Shown: positions 19,018 to 29,700 of the stretch, piece by piece
Layout of the letters: each line of letters begins with the position of its first letter
How positions within the stretch are numbered: position 1 is the stretch's first letter
Origin: an uncultured Sediminibacterium sp.
GTDB lineage: Bacteria; Bacteroidota; Bacteroidia; Chitinophagales; Chitinophagaceae
Assembly (NCBI GenBank): GCA_937911175.1
Contig: CALDSE010000012.1
Location: 34,712-98,711, forward strand
Direction of reading: 5' to 3'
Length of the DNA stretch: 64,000 bases
Program-made: the position numbers and the translations under genes
The notes under the pieces: model-generated
What the model was told of the DNA's origin: nothing
The model's database searches: none
What the model saw: the letters and a program-made list of their open reading frames with translations, nothing else

Positions 19018-20553
19018 TTATTTCTCCATGGTCATTATAGCAGAGAAAACCTGAATACCCTCAAAAAAGTTTTTCAGTTTAATATTCTCATTCTCGGCAT
19101 GCTGGTTATTATCGTGATTGGCAATAGGCACCGTCACTGGAGAAGTTTTCAATACTTTTTCAAATACAAATAAAGGAAGGCTTCCTCCAAGTGTTGGAAG
19201 TAATAGTGGCTGCTCATTATCTACTAGTGAAATGGCTTTTGAAATTCTTCTTACATACAGATTGTCTAAAGAAGTTTTTTGAGCATTATAACTTTTTTTA
19301 TCCTGCACGACCATACAAATTTTAGCATTCAATTTTCTTTCTTCATCGGTAGGTTCTTTATCTGTTACAAAAAAGCCTTGCGCCTTAATATGGTCAATTA
19401 CTTTTTGTTGTTGTCTTTGCCAATCATTACCAACTACCAATCTCATATCAACAGAAGCGATAGCCTTCGTAGGTATTACATTGGCAGAATACTTACCTAC
19501 CCCTGCGCTTTGTATACCATTGATATTTAAAGAAGGTAATTGTAAGGCGTCGTTTAAGGCGCCTGTTCTTTCTGTGGCATTAATACCTAATTCTTTTTTA
19601 AGTTGGTCTTCCACACTGGGAATATTTGCAAGGGCTTGCTTTTCGGCAGTAGATAAAGCTATTACATCGTCGTAAAAACCTTTAATAGTTACTTCCCCCT
19701 TTTCATTTTTCATACTGGCAAGTAGTCTTACAAGTTCCATCGCCGGGTTTAATACCCAATTACCATAATGTCCAGAGTGCAGTGGACGCTTTGGCCCAAA
19801 TACAGTTAATTCTAAATGGGTGTCTCCTCTCACCCCCATTACCAATTGTTTTTTACCGGACTGATGCACGGGACCATCACATATCACCCATATATTCGAC
19901 GCTAATTTATTTTTATACAATTCTAAAAAAGCTTCTAAATTAGGCGAACCCGCTTCTTCTTCTCCTTCGAAGAAAAATTTAATATTTACAGTAGGTTTTA
20001 TATTTAAAGCTTTTAATTGCGCATAGGCATTTATAATAGCCATTACCCCTGCTTTATCATCGGAAGCGCCTCTTGCATAAATTCTTGCGTTTACATCATA
20101 ATTATTTCCAGCACTTAACCATGGTAAGACAGTGGCTCCATTTTCATAGCTACCACTGTATAGTGCAGGCTTAAAAGGATGTAAACCTGGGAACCATTTA
20201 CTAGAATCAACAGGTTGGCCATCATAGTGCGCATAAAAAATAACGGTTTCAGTTGCTCCTGGCACTTTTACTTCTCCATATACCACAGGAGGCATTGAAC
20301 TATTAGGAAGTGTAAGCAAACTTACTTCTTCAATACCTTTTGATTGCATATAATTTTTTATCCAATTAGCATTGTCCTGTAAACCTTTCGGGTTGACTGC
20401 AACATTGGGAATAGATAAAAACGTTCTAAACTCTTCTACTAAATTAGACTGCTGCTCATTGATTGATTTTTTAATAAGCGCCTGCCCGTTCTGTGCAAAT
20501 ACAGTTCCCGTAAAAAATAAACTAATTACTAAAATTTTGATATTGTTTTTCAT
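19018..20553 (-). CDS. Exported M20-family dipeptidase/carboxypeptidase
   Basis: A 511-residue metallopeptidase with a signal peptide (MKNNIKILVISLFFTGTVFA, cleavage before QNG). M20 motifs are YAHYDGQPV (His ligand and adjacent Asp), GASDDKAGVMA (bridging Asp), FEGEEEAGSPN (catalytic Glu pair), and a final IANHDNNQHAENE (His ligand). A lid/dimerisation domain lies at about 230-390. The architecture is that of dimeric di-zinc dipeptidases acting on short peptides. Together with the M28 enzyme 69 bases downstream it makes an exported peptide-degrading pair. Confidence 0.93.
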   Translation of the reverse strand: MKNNIKILVISLFFTGTVFAQNGQALIKKSINEQQSNLVEEFRTFLSIPNVAVNPKGLQDNANWIKNYMQSKGIEEVSLLTLPNSSMPPVVYGEVKVPGATETVIFYAHYDGQPVDSSKWFPGLHPFKPALYSGSYENGATVLPWLSAGNNYDVNARIYARGASDDKAGVMAIINAYAQLKALNIKPTVNIKFFFEGEEEAGSPNLEAFLELYKNKLASNIWVICDGPVHQSGKKQLVMGVRGDTHLELTVFGPKRPLHSGHYGNWVLNPAMELVRLLASMKNEKGEVTIKGFYDDVIALSTAEKQALANIPSVEDQLKKELGINATERTGALNDALQLPSLNINGIQSAGVGKYSANVIPTKAIASVDMRLVVGNDWQRQQQKVIDHIKAQGFFVTDKEPTDEERKLNAKICMVVQDKKSYNAQKTSLDNLYVRRISKAISLVDNEQPLLLPTLGGSLPLFVFEKVLKTSPVTVPIANHDNNQHAENENIKLKNFFEGIQVFSAIMTMEK

Positions 20554-20568
20554 GTTCTTATTTTATTT

Positions 20569-20600
20569 AAAAAGCCTCCCTATAAAGGAAGGCTTTTTAT
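20569..20600 (-). terminator. Intrinsic terminator of katG
   Basis: On the minus strand AAAAAGCCTTCC pairs with GGGAGGCTTTTT around TTTATA, with one G-T type mismatch, followed by A/T-rich sequence. It lies between the katG stop and the M20 peptidase start. Confidence 0.7.
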
Positions 20601-20616
20601 TTGTATTGTAAAAATA

Positions 20617-22860
<2,244 letters not shown>

Positions 22861-22934
22861 TTACTACAAATACTCATTTATTAGTATCAAAAAACGGAAA
22901 AAATTACCCTATTTGTTTAGTTAATTATACACAA

Positions 22935-23387
22935 TTACTCATTTCCTCCCACAATCTTGCTGGTACTTCTGTATAAGTAATTTTCGTAGATATGTCGTCT
23001 TGCAAAACGATCAGGGGTATCGGCATTCACCAACTTTACATAAATGGCTTTTGGAACGCCATAGTATTCATATTCATTGCCATCGGAAAATACCACTCTT
23101 AGTATTTCAGATTTAAATTCAAAGTCGTCAATACTGGCATCTGTTGTAGTAGCTATATAGGCGTCCTTAGTGGCTTCATGTGTTTCAATATGCACACTCA
23201 CTAAAAAATGATAAGACGCAATTAATTTTGCCGATTTTTCTTCCGCCATTTTTTTAGCCTCATCACTATCCTGAAATTTATCTGGATGCCATTCCATCAT
23301 AATCTTACGATACACTTTTTTTAAGTCGCTTAAAGTAGCTTTTTCGTCTACGCCAAGTATGGCTCTATGTCTTTCAATTCTCTTCAT
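22935..23387 (-). CDS. J-domain protein with KTSC domain
   Basis: A 150-residue protein in two parts. Residues 1-70 are a J domain with HPD at 34-36 (WHPDKF), the motif that stimulates Hsp70 ATPase. Residues about 90-145 match the KTSC domain (ILRVVFSDGNEYEYYGVP, then FARRHIYENYLY), a small domain first noted next to lysyl-tRNA synthetases and of unknown function. It has no G/F region or zinc fingers, so it is not DnaJ itself. It lies just behind dnaK on the same strand, separated by dnaK's terminator. A near-consensus -7 box (TACCTTCG) lies upstream. Confidence 0.85.
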   Translation of the reverse strand: MKRIERHRAILGVDEKATLSDLKKVYRKIMMEWHPDKFQDSDEAKKMAEEKSAKLIASYHFLVSVHIETHEATKDAYIATTTDASIDDFEFKSEILRVVFSDGNEYEYYGVPKAIYVKLVNADTPDRFARRHIYENYLYRSTSKIVGGNE

Positions 23388-23434
23388 ATATAATTTATGC
23401 TGCGCGAAGGTACATTAAACTTATTTAAATAAAG

Positions 23435-23464
23435 AAGCCCTCTCAGTAGATACTGAAAGGGCTT
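23435..23464 (-). terminator. Intrinsic terminator of dnaK
   Basis: AAGCCCT pairs with AGGGCTT, extended by imperfect CTCAGTA/TACTGA pairing. In the leftward direction it is followed by CTTTATTT. Confidence 0.7.
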
Positions 23465-23507
23465 AACATTATGATAATACTTCGTATGCCTATAAAGGCA
23501 AGTCGGT

Positions 23508-25421
23508 TTATTTTACTTCTTCAAACTGAGCGTCTTCAACAGTATCGTTGTTGGCTCCACCATTTGCTTGTCCGCCTGCTTGCTCTGCACCCGCTTGTTC
23601 AGGGCCAGCTGCACCAGCTGCTTGTGCTTTGTAAATTTCTTCACTTGCAGCAGTCCATGCAGTATTCATTGCTTCTAAAGCGGTGTCTACTTTAGCAGTA
23701 TCTTGAGAAGCATGTGCTTCTTTCAAATTCGCTAAAGCTGTTTCAATAGGTGCTTTTTTATCAGCAGGAATTTTATCACCAAATTCTTTCAATTGCTTTT
23801 CTGTTTGGAAAATCAAACTGTCGGCTTGGTTTAATTTTTCTACTCTATCTTTTTCTATTTTATCACCTGCTTCGTTGGCTTTGGCTTCAGCTTTCATTTT
23901 TTCAATTTCTTCCTTCGTCAAACCACTTCCAGCTTCAATTCTAATTTTTTGTTCTTTACCAGTGCCTTTATCTTTTGCACTTACATTCAAGATACCATTC
24001 GCATCAATATCAAAAGTAACTTCAATTTGAGGAACACCTCTTGGTGCTGGTGGAATACCATCCAAGTTAAACATACCTAAACTTTTATTTTGAGGTGCCA
24101 TTGGACGCTCTCCTTGTAATACATGAATTTGAACACCTGGTTGATTATCGCTAGCGGTAGAATACACTTCTGTTTTCTTAGTAGGAATAGTTGTGTTAGA
24201 AGAAATCATAGTAGTCATTACACCACCCATTGTTTCAATACCTAAGTTTAAAGGTGTAACGTCTAATAACAATACATCTTTCACATCTCCAGTTAATACC
24301 GCCCCTTGGATACCTGCACCTATTGCTACCACTTCATCAGGGTTAACAGAACGGTTTGGTTTTTTACCAAAGAACTTTTCTACTATTTCTTGTATTTTAG
24401 GAATTCTTGAAGAACCTCCTACTAAAATAACTTCATCAATTTGTGATACAGAATATCCTGCATCTTTCAATGCAATTTCACAAGGCTTTAAACAACGTGC
24501 AAATAAATTATCTGCCAATGATTCAAATTTTGCTCTTGTTAATTTTAATACTAAGTGCTTAGGAACGCCATCTACTGCAGTAATATAAGGCAAATTAATT
24601 TCTGTTTCAGAAGAAGAACTTAATTCTACTTTCGCTTTCTCAGCCGCTTCTTTTAAACGTTGTAAAGCCATTGGATCTTTTCTTAAGTCAATTGCTTCTT
24701 GTTTTTTAAATTCATCTGCTAAGAAGTCCATGATTACTTTATCAAAATCATCGCCACCTAAATGTGTATCTCCATTAGTAGATTTTACTTCAAATACACC
24801 ATCTCCTAAATCCAAGACAGAAATATCAAAAGTTCCACCCCCTAAATCGAATACAGCAATTTTTTGCTCAATGTTCTTCTTATCTAAACCATAAGCTAAG
24901 GCTGCTGCAGTTGGTTCGTTTACAATTCTACGCACATTCAATCCTGCAATCTCACCTGCTTCTTTAGTAGCTTGTCTTTGTGCATCATTAAAATAAGCAG
25001 GTACAGTAATAACTGCATCTGTTACTTCAGTGCCTAAATAATCTTCAGCAGTTTTTTTCATCTTCTGTAAAACCATTGCAGAAATTTCTTGTGGAGTATA
25101 CATACGACCGTCGATATCAACACGCACTGTGTCGTTCTCGCCTTGTACAATTTTATAACTCCAATGAGACTTCTCTTCAGCTATCTCATTAAAACGACGA
25201 CCCATAAAACGCTTTACACTTGATATTGTGTTTTCAGGGTTCGTGATCGCTTGACGCTTAGCAGGATCTCCCACTTTACGCTCGCCATTTTTTAAGAAGG
25301 CTACTACTGAAGGGGTAGTTCTACGTCCTTCATCATTGGCGATCACTACTGGTTCGCCACCTTCCATAACTGATACGCAACTATTTGTCGTACCTAGGTC
25401 AATTCCTATTATTTTTGCCAT
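23508..25421 (-). CDS. dnaK: Chaperone Hsp70
   Basis: A 637-residue ATP-dependent chaperone. The nucleotide-binding domain starts with [29 protein letters not shown] and [10 protein letters not shown] are the phosphate and adenosine motifs. The substrate domain begins after the linker [16 protein letters not shown], and a lid ends in an A/G/Q-rich tail plus EDAQFEEVK, the usual C-terminal chaperone-binding motif. The full-length gene has no frame breaks. The ~165 bases upstream contain a cluster of short repeats that may be regulatory. No grpE or dnaJ adjoins; the small J-domain/KTSC gene follows. Confidence 0.98.
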   Translation of the reverse strand: MAKIIGIDLGTTNSCVSVMEGGEPVVIANDEGRRTTPSVVAFLKNGERKVGDPAKRQAITNPENTISSVKRFMGRRFNEIAEEKSHWSYKIVQGENDTVRVDIDGRMYTPQEISAMVLQKMKKTAEDYLGTEVTDAVITVPAYFNDAQRQATKEAGEIAGLNVRRIVNEPTAAALAYGLDKKNIEQKIAVFDLGGGTFDISVLDLGDGVFEVKSTNGDTHLGGDDFDKVIMDFLADEFKKQEAIDLRKDPMALQRLKEAAEKAKVELSSSSETEINLPYITAVDGVPKHLVLKLTRAKFESLADNLFARCLKPCEIALKDAGYSVSQIDEVILVGGSSRIPKIQEIVEKFFGKKPNRSVNPDEVVAIGAGIQGAVLTGDVKDVLLLDVTPLNLGIETMGGVMTTMISSNTTIPTKKTEVYSTASDNQPGVQIHVLQGERPMAPQNKSLGMFNLDGIPPAPRGVPQIEVTFDIDANGILNVSAKDKGTGKEQKIRIEAGSGLTKEEIEKMKAEAKANEAGDKIEKDRVEKLNQADSLIFQTEKQLKEFGDKIPADKKAPIETALANLKEAHASQDTAKVDTALEAMNTAWTAASEEIYKAQAAGAAGPEQAGAEQAGGQANGGANNDTVEDAQFEEVK

Positions 25422-25466
25422 AATGCTTGATTTTCAATGATTAATTACTCTACTATAGTCAATCTT

Positions 25467-25550
25467 TATGCCATAATAGGTATGCCCATATAGGGGTGCA
25501 AATTTGTCATATATGGCAGTTATTAAGGCTATTTAAAGGCCATAATTGAC
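25467..25550. repeat. Repeat cluster upstream of dnaK
   Basis: Two back-to-back 14-base direct repeats, TATGCCATAATAGG and TATGCCCATATAGG (11 of 14 identical), are followed by an inverted pair GTCATATATGGC (25506-25517) and GCCATAATTGAC (25539-25550; 10 of 12 complementary). All share a GCCATA/TATGGC core. They lie 45-130 bases before the dnaK start. A regulator-binding array is possible; nothing in the sequence names the protein. Confidence 0.5.
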
Positions 25551-25586
25551 ATATAAAATTAAAAAAGGGGTAGAAAAGTCAGAGAA

Positions 25587-26087
25587 TTATAGGTTATCTG
25601 AACCCTTAAAAGTGAAGTTTTTTTGACTGGTATAGCTAAAGATAACCACAAAGAAGGTCGTGGCTATTTTAGCCATGGTAGGAAACCAGCCGAAATAATC
25701 TACAAATAGCTTTAAAAAACCATAATTAAGTAGCACACAGCCCAGCACCACTACAAAATACTTCATGAGTTGTTTACGCTTAGTTACAGTAGTCTCCTGA
25801 AAGACCACATACCTACTTAAATAAAAGCCTATGGGAAAGGTGATACAGAAAGAAATGATAAAAGAAGCAATATGGGGACTAATACTAATGAAGCCTAAAT
25901 CAATTATTTGCCTATCTAAAATATAATTGTAGGCCAGAAAAAACAAGCTAATATCCAATACCGTATTGGCACCACCACAGGCAGCGTACCTAAAAGTTTT
26001 TAAGGGCATCATTTTCTTGAAAATAGGATAAAACCAATCTATGATTTCAAGAATAACTTTGCTAATAAAGTCGTGTAGTTTCAACAT
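25587..26087 (-). CDS. GtrA-like integral membrane protein
   Basis: A 166-residue protein with four hydrophobic segments and the GtrA family opening LKTFRYAACGGANTVLDISLFF. GtrA proteins are thought to help move polyprenyl-linked sugars across the inner membrane for cell-surface glycosylation. FVVIFSYTSQKNFTFKG at the end is the typical RxxxF/KNFTF terminus. ATG chosen over an adjacent TTG. It is divergent from argS, and no glycosyltransferase neighbour is present. Confidence 0.85.
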   Translation of the reverse strand: MLKLHDFISKVILEIIDWFYPIFKKMMPLKTFRYAACGGANTVLDISLFFLAYNYILDRQIIDLGFISISPHIASFIISFCITFPIGFYLSRYVVFQETTVTKRKQLMKYFVVVLGCVLLNYGFLKLFVDYFGWFPTMAKIATTFFVVIFSYTSQKNFTFKGSDNL

Positions 26088-26114
26088 CAATGCGCTAAGA
26101 TAATCTTAATTAAT

Positions 26115-26122
26115 TACTTTTG
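26115..26122 (+). promoter_or_regulatory. Promoter -7 box for argS
   Basis: TACTTTTG, 19 bases before the argS ATG. Confidence 0.55.
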
Positions 26123-26141
26123 CCAAAGGCAAGCCCAATTT

Positions 26142-27911
26142 ATGAATTTAATAACTCTTTTAAAACAGACCACGTCAACTAGCTTAGATAGCTTATACCA
26201 GGTTAAAATACAACCTGATCAAGTATTAGTGAATGCCACTAAGCCTGAATTTGAAGGAGACTATACCATTGTACTTTTTGCCTTCGTAAAACAATTAGGC
26301 AAGAACCCTGAACAAGTGGGCAACGATTTAGGCAATGCTATGCAAAAGGCGCTACCTAGTATAATTACTAAGTTCAATATTGTAAAAGGGTTTTTAAATT
26401 TTACGATTAGCAACGACTATTGGTTAGAGTTTATAAAAAACCTTTCACCTAATGAGTTAATGCCTGCTATTAAGCATAAAAGAAAAATTATGGTGGAGTA
26501 CTCCTCCCCTAATACCAATAAGCCTTTACACTTAGGGCATTTAAGAAATAATTTTTTAGGATGGAGTATTGCTGAAATTTTAAAACTGCAAGGAAATGAA
26601 GTGGTGAAAACTTGTATAGTAAATGACAGAGGTATACATATTTGCAAGAGCATGATTGCTTGGCATTTATTTGCAAGTGGCGCAACACCTGAATCAAGCC
26701 ATAAAAAAGGCGACCACTTCGTGGGAGACTATTATGTAAAATACAACGATGCTTATAAAGCCCAAGTAGCTGAATTAGTGGCTGGTGGTATGATGCAAGA
26801 GACTGCAGAAAAAGAAGCCCCTATTTTAAAAGGTGCTCAGGAAATGTTATTGAAATGGGAACAAGGAGATGCTGCCACTTTGGATTTATGGAAGAAAATG
26901 AATGCTTGGGTATACGAAGGCTTTGAAGTCACTTATAAAAAAATTGGTTCGGACTTTTTCAAAACCTATTATGAAAGCAATACTTATTTATTAGGCAAGG
27001 AATTAGTAGAAGAAGGACTTACTAAAAAAGTATTTTATCAAAAAGAAGATAGTTCTGTTTGGATTGACTTAACACCCGATGGCTTAGATGAAAAAATTGT
27101 GCGTCGCAAGGACGGTACTTCAGTGTATATGACCCAGGATATTGGACTAGCTCAATTAAAACAAAAAGAGTTTAATACCGATGCCAGTATTTATGTGGTC
27201 GGTGATGAACAAAATTATCATTTCAAAGTTTTAAAATTAATTTGCCAAAAATTAAAACAACCTGCTGCAGATGGTATTTACCATTTAAGTTATGGCATGG
27301 TGGAACTACCTACTGGTAAAATGAAAAGCCGTGAAGGAACTGTAGTGGACGCCGATGATTTAGTAGACGAGATGATTAATATCTCAAAAGAAAAAACAGA
27401 AGCCTTGGGTAAGGTTTCCGATTTTACCAAGGAACAACTTACTGAACTATATAATACCATTGGACTAGGTGCCCTTAAATTTTTCTTATTAAGAGTAGAC
27501 CCTAAAAAGAAAATGATATTCAACCCAGAAGAAAGTATCGACTTTCATGGCTTTACCGGGCCTTTTATTCAATATACACATGCGCGTATTAAAAGTATAT
27601 TAAGAAAAACAGGTACAGCGGTAAGCATTACCCCTAATGAACTACTTCCTTTAGAAAAACAATTGGCTATTGAGCTTTCCACCTTCCCAGAAGTGGTGAA
27701 TGAAGCGGCTGACAATTTAGACCCGTCTAAACTAGCCATCTATACTTTTAACCTAGCTAAATTATTCAATACCTTTTACGCCGAGCATTCTATTTCAAAT
27801 GCAGAATCGGAAGTAAAAAAACAATTGAGAATTCAATTGGGTATTTTAACAGCGGCTACTTTACAAAAAGCCATGAGCGCTTTAGGTATTGCTGTGCCAG
27901 AACAGATGTAA
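26142..27911 (+). CDS. argS: Arginyl-tRNA synthetase
   Basis: A 589-residue class I aminoacyl-tRNA synthetase charging tRNA-Arg. It has the N-terminal additional domain (1-100), the HIGH-type signature HLGH at 130-133 (in NKPLHLGHLRNN), the DIGLAQLK region, the KMSKS-position motif GKMKSREG and the C-terminal DALR anticodon-binding domain (FIQYTHARIKSILRK, then NTFY). Length and motif order are normal for the family. Confidence 0.97.
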   Translation: MNLITLLKQTTSTSLDSLYQVKIQPDQVLVNATKPEFEGDYTIVLFAFVKQLGKNPEQVGNDLGNAMQKALPSIITKFNIVKGFLNFTISNDYWLEFIKNLSPNELMPAIKHKRKIMVEYSSPNTNKPLHLGHLRNNFLGWSIAEILKLQGNEVVKTCIVNDRGIHICKSMIAWHLFASGATPESSHKKGDHFVGDYYVKYNDAYKAQVAELVAGGMMQETAEKEAPILKGAQEMLLKWEQGDAATLDLWKKMNAWVYEGFEVTYKKIGSDFFKTYYESNTYLLGKELVEEGLTKKVFYQKEDSSVWIDLTPDGLDEKIVRRKDGTSVYMTQDIGLAQLKQKEFNTDASIYVVGDEQNYHFKVLKLICQKLKQPAADGIYHLSYGMVELPTGKMKSREGTVVDADDLVDEMINISKEKTEALGKVSDFTKEQLTELYNTIGLGALKFFLLRVDPKKKMIFNPEESIDFHGFTGPFIQYTHARIKSILRKTGTAVSITPNELLPLEKQLAIELSTFPEVVNEAADNLDPSKLAIYTFNLAKLFNTFYAEHSISNAESEVKKQLRIQLGILTAATLQKAMSALGIAVPEQM

Positions 27912-27939
27912 ACTTAATATTACGCTAGTTTTAATTTAC

Positions 27940-28566
27940 TTAAGACCTTTTTAACTTGGAATTATTATACACTTCTGGTGTATCCTCTTCAAACCCCCAC
28001 TGCGTTAATAAAGTTTCCATTTGTGCTTGCGGCAAAGAAGCTTTTTCATAATGGCCCGCATTCATTTTCTGACGCATGGCTTCATAAATACTCACTGCAC
28101 AAGCCACCGATATATTTAAGCTTTGGATAATACCCATTTGTGGTATAATAAAATTACCATCGGCTAAATTTCTAAATTCTTCTGTCACTCCCGCATGTTC
28201 ATTGCCAAAAACTAAGGCCACCGATTCTGTAAAATTAATATCATGCAGGCTTACTGCATCACTGGACAAATGCGTGGTTAAAATTTTACTGAATTTTTTT
28301 CTAAGTTCCTTCACGCAGTCTTCCAAGGTTTCGAACTCATGAATGGTTAACCATTTTAAGGCGCTACTACTACTTCTATAGCCCCATTTTTTATGCCTCG
28401 GTATTTTAGTGGTAAGTACATATACTTCTTGTATACCCACCGCATCACAGGTGCGCATTACGGCAGAAACATTATGCGGATCTTGCACATTCTCAAGTAC
28501 AACTGTCAAGTTAGCTTGTCGCTTACTTAATACTTTTAATAATTTTTCACTACGTTCTGGTGTCAT
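27940..28566 (-). CDS. trmH: SpoU/TrmH-family RNA 2'-O-methyltransferase
   Basis: A 208-residue SPOUT methyltransferase. Motif 1 is LTVVLENVQDPHNVSAVMRTCDAVG, which I cite only by its NVxDPxNxxAVxRT core; motif 2 is ALVFGNEHAGV and motif 3 is IIQSLNISVACAVSIYEAMRQ. The short C-terminal extension matches tRNA (guanosine-18-2'-O) methyltransferase TrmH. The related RlmB subgroup has an extra N-terminal domain, absent here. It follows the epimerase by 48 A/T-rich bases. Confidence 0.85.
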   Translation of the reverse strand: MTPERSEKLLKVLSKRQANLTVVLENVQDPHNVSAVMRTCDAVGIQEVYVLTTKIPRHKKWGYRSSSSALKWLTIHEFETLEDCVKELRKKFSKILTTHLSSDAVSLHDINFTESVALVFGNEHAGVTEEFRNLADGNFIIPQMGIIQSLNISVACAVSIYEAMRQKMNAGHYEKASLPQAQMETLLTQWGFEEDTPEVYNNSKLKRS

Positions 28567-28614
28567 ACAATTTATTTCAAATTAAAATAAAGATAATTTA
28601 TTTTAAAAAATTAA

Positions 28615-29664
28615 TTATCTTTTAAAAGGCATCGCATATTGCACACCTAAGCCTGGTTTTGGCAATGGCATTATTTTGCCCTTATTATTTTCCATATTAT
28701 AATCAAGCCCATGTCCATTTAATTCTGTCATAAGTAATGGGCCATCCATATCTACATAATCAAGTTGTGGCAAGAACTGCGCAATAGCAGCAGAACCTAT
28801 CACCGACTCATTCATGCTACCCATCATTACTTTCATGCCTAAAGTCTTTGCCTCCTTTATCATTCTAAGTGCTGGCGTAAGCCCACTACATTTAGTTAAT
28901 TTAATATTAATACCATGAAAATAATGCGCACAAGCAGCTACGTCTTTTTCAAATACACAGGACTCATCTGCAAATAAAGGCAGCACTGAAGTCGCTTTTA
29001 ATTGCGCCATCCCTTCCCAATTATCTTTAGCCAAAGGTTGTTCCACTAATTCTACACCTAATTTTGCAAGCGCTGGAATTTTTTGTAAGGCTTCTTCGGT
29101 GGTCCATCCTGCATTGGCATCCACACGAAGTGGCGCAGTTGTATGTGCACGAATTGCTGTAATCATTTCAATATCGTAATCGGTGCCTACTTTAATTTTA
29201 TAAATTGGCCAAGGATGGGCCTTCATTTTCTCTACCATTTTATCTATAGAATCAATTCCTAAGGTATAATCACAAATAGGTGTGGGGGTATTTTCATTCC
29301 AAGGCAGATTCCAAATTTCATGAATGGGTTGTTTTTTCATTTGTCCGAATAAATCCCAACCTGCCATGTCTAAGGCCGATACTAAAAAAGGATCCTTGGG
29401 AAATAAATGATGTAAAAAATGCCAAAAACGCTCAGGGTCTATTAATGCAAACTTTTCAATGAGTTTTCTACTTTTTTCCAATTGCTCCATCATGTCTTCC
29501 ACTGTTACATTATAATAGACGATGGCTGGCGCCTCGCCAAAACCTTGCCAATTGCCTAAAGACAAACGTATCATCAAACTATGCTGATGCGTTTTTGTTC
29601 TACCATTGGAAATGGTAAATGGATATTCAAAAGCTAATTTTTGTTCCCAGAAATCGAGTTGCAC
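28615..29664 (-). CDS. L-Ala-D/L-Glu (dipeptide) epimerase, enolase superfamily
   Basis: A 349-residue muconate-lactonising-type enolase-superfamily member. The KxK base is at 156-158 (YKIKVG); metal ligands are Asp182 (RVDANAGW), Glu208 (LVEQP) and Asp233 (FADES), and the second catalytic Lys lies in INIKLTKCSG. This set and the capping loop resemble dipeptide epimerases that recycle murein peptides or process dipeptides. Substrate is inferred. Start is GTG. Located between malQ and trmH on the same strand. Confidence 0.83.
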   Translation of the reverse strand: MQLDFWEQKLAFEYPFTISNGRTKTHQHSLMIRLSLGNWQGFGEAPAIVYYNVTVEDMMEQLEKSRKLIEKFALIDPERFWHFLHHLFPKDPFLVSALDMAGWDLFGQMKKQPIHEIWNLPWNENTPTPICDYTLGIDSIDKMVEKMKAHPWPIYKIKVGTDYDIEMITAIRAHTTAPLRVDANAGWTTEEALQKIPALAKLGVELVEQPLAKDNWEGMAQLKATSVLPLFADESCVFEKDVAACAHYFHGINIKLTKCSGLTPALRMIKEAKTLGMKVMMGSMNESVIGSAAIAQFLPQLDYVDMDGPLLMTELNGHGLDYNMENNKGKIMPLPKPGLGVQYAMPFKR

Positions 29665-29700
29665 TTATAAAATTTTAGCTAAGATACTAAATAGCCTTAT

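Noticed and set aside
25422..25586. CIRCE heat-shock operator upstream of dnaK
   Set aside because: The TTAGCACTC-N9-GAGTGCTAA dyad is not present; only different repeats are.
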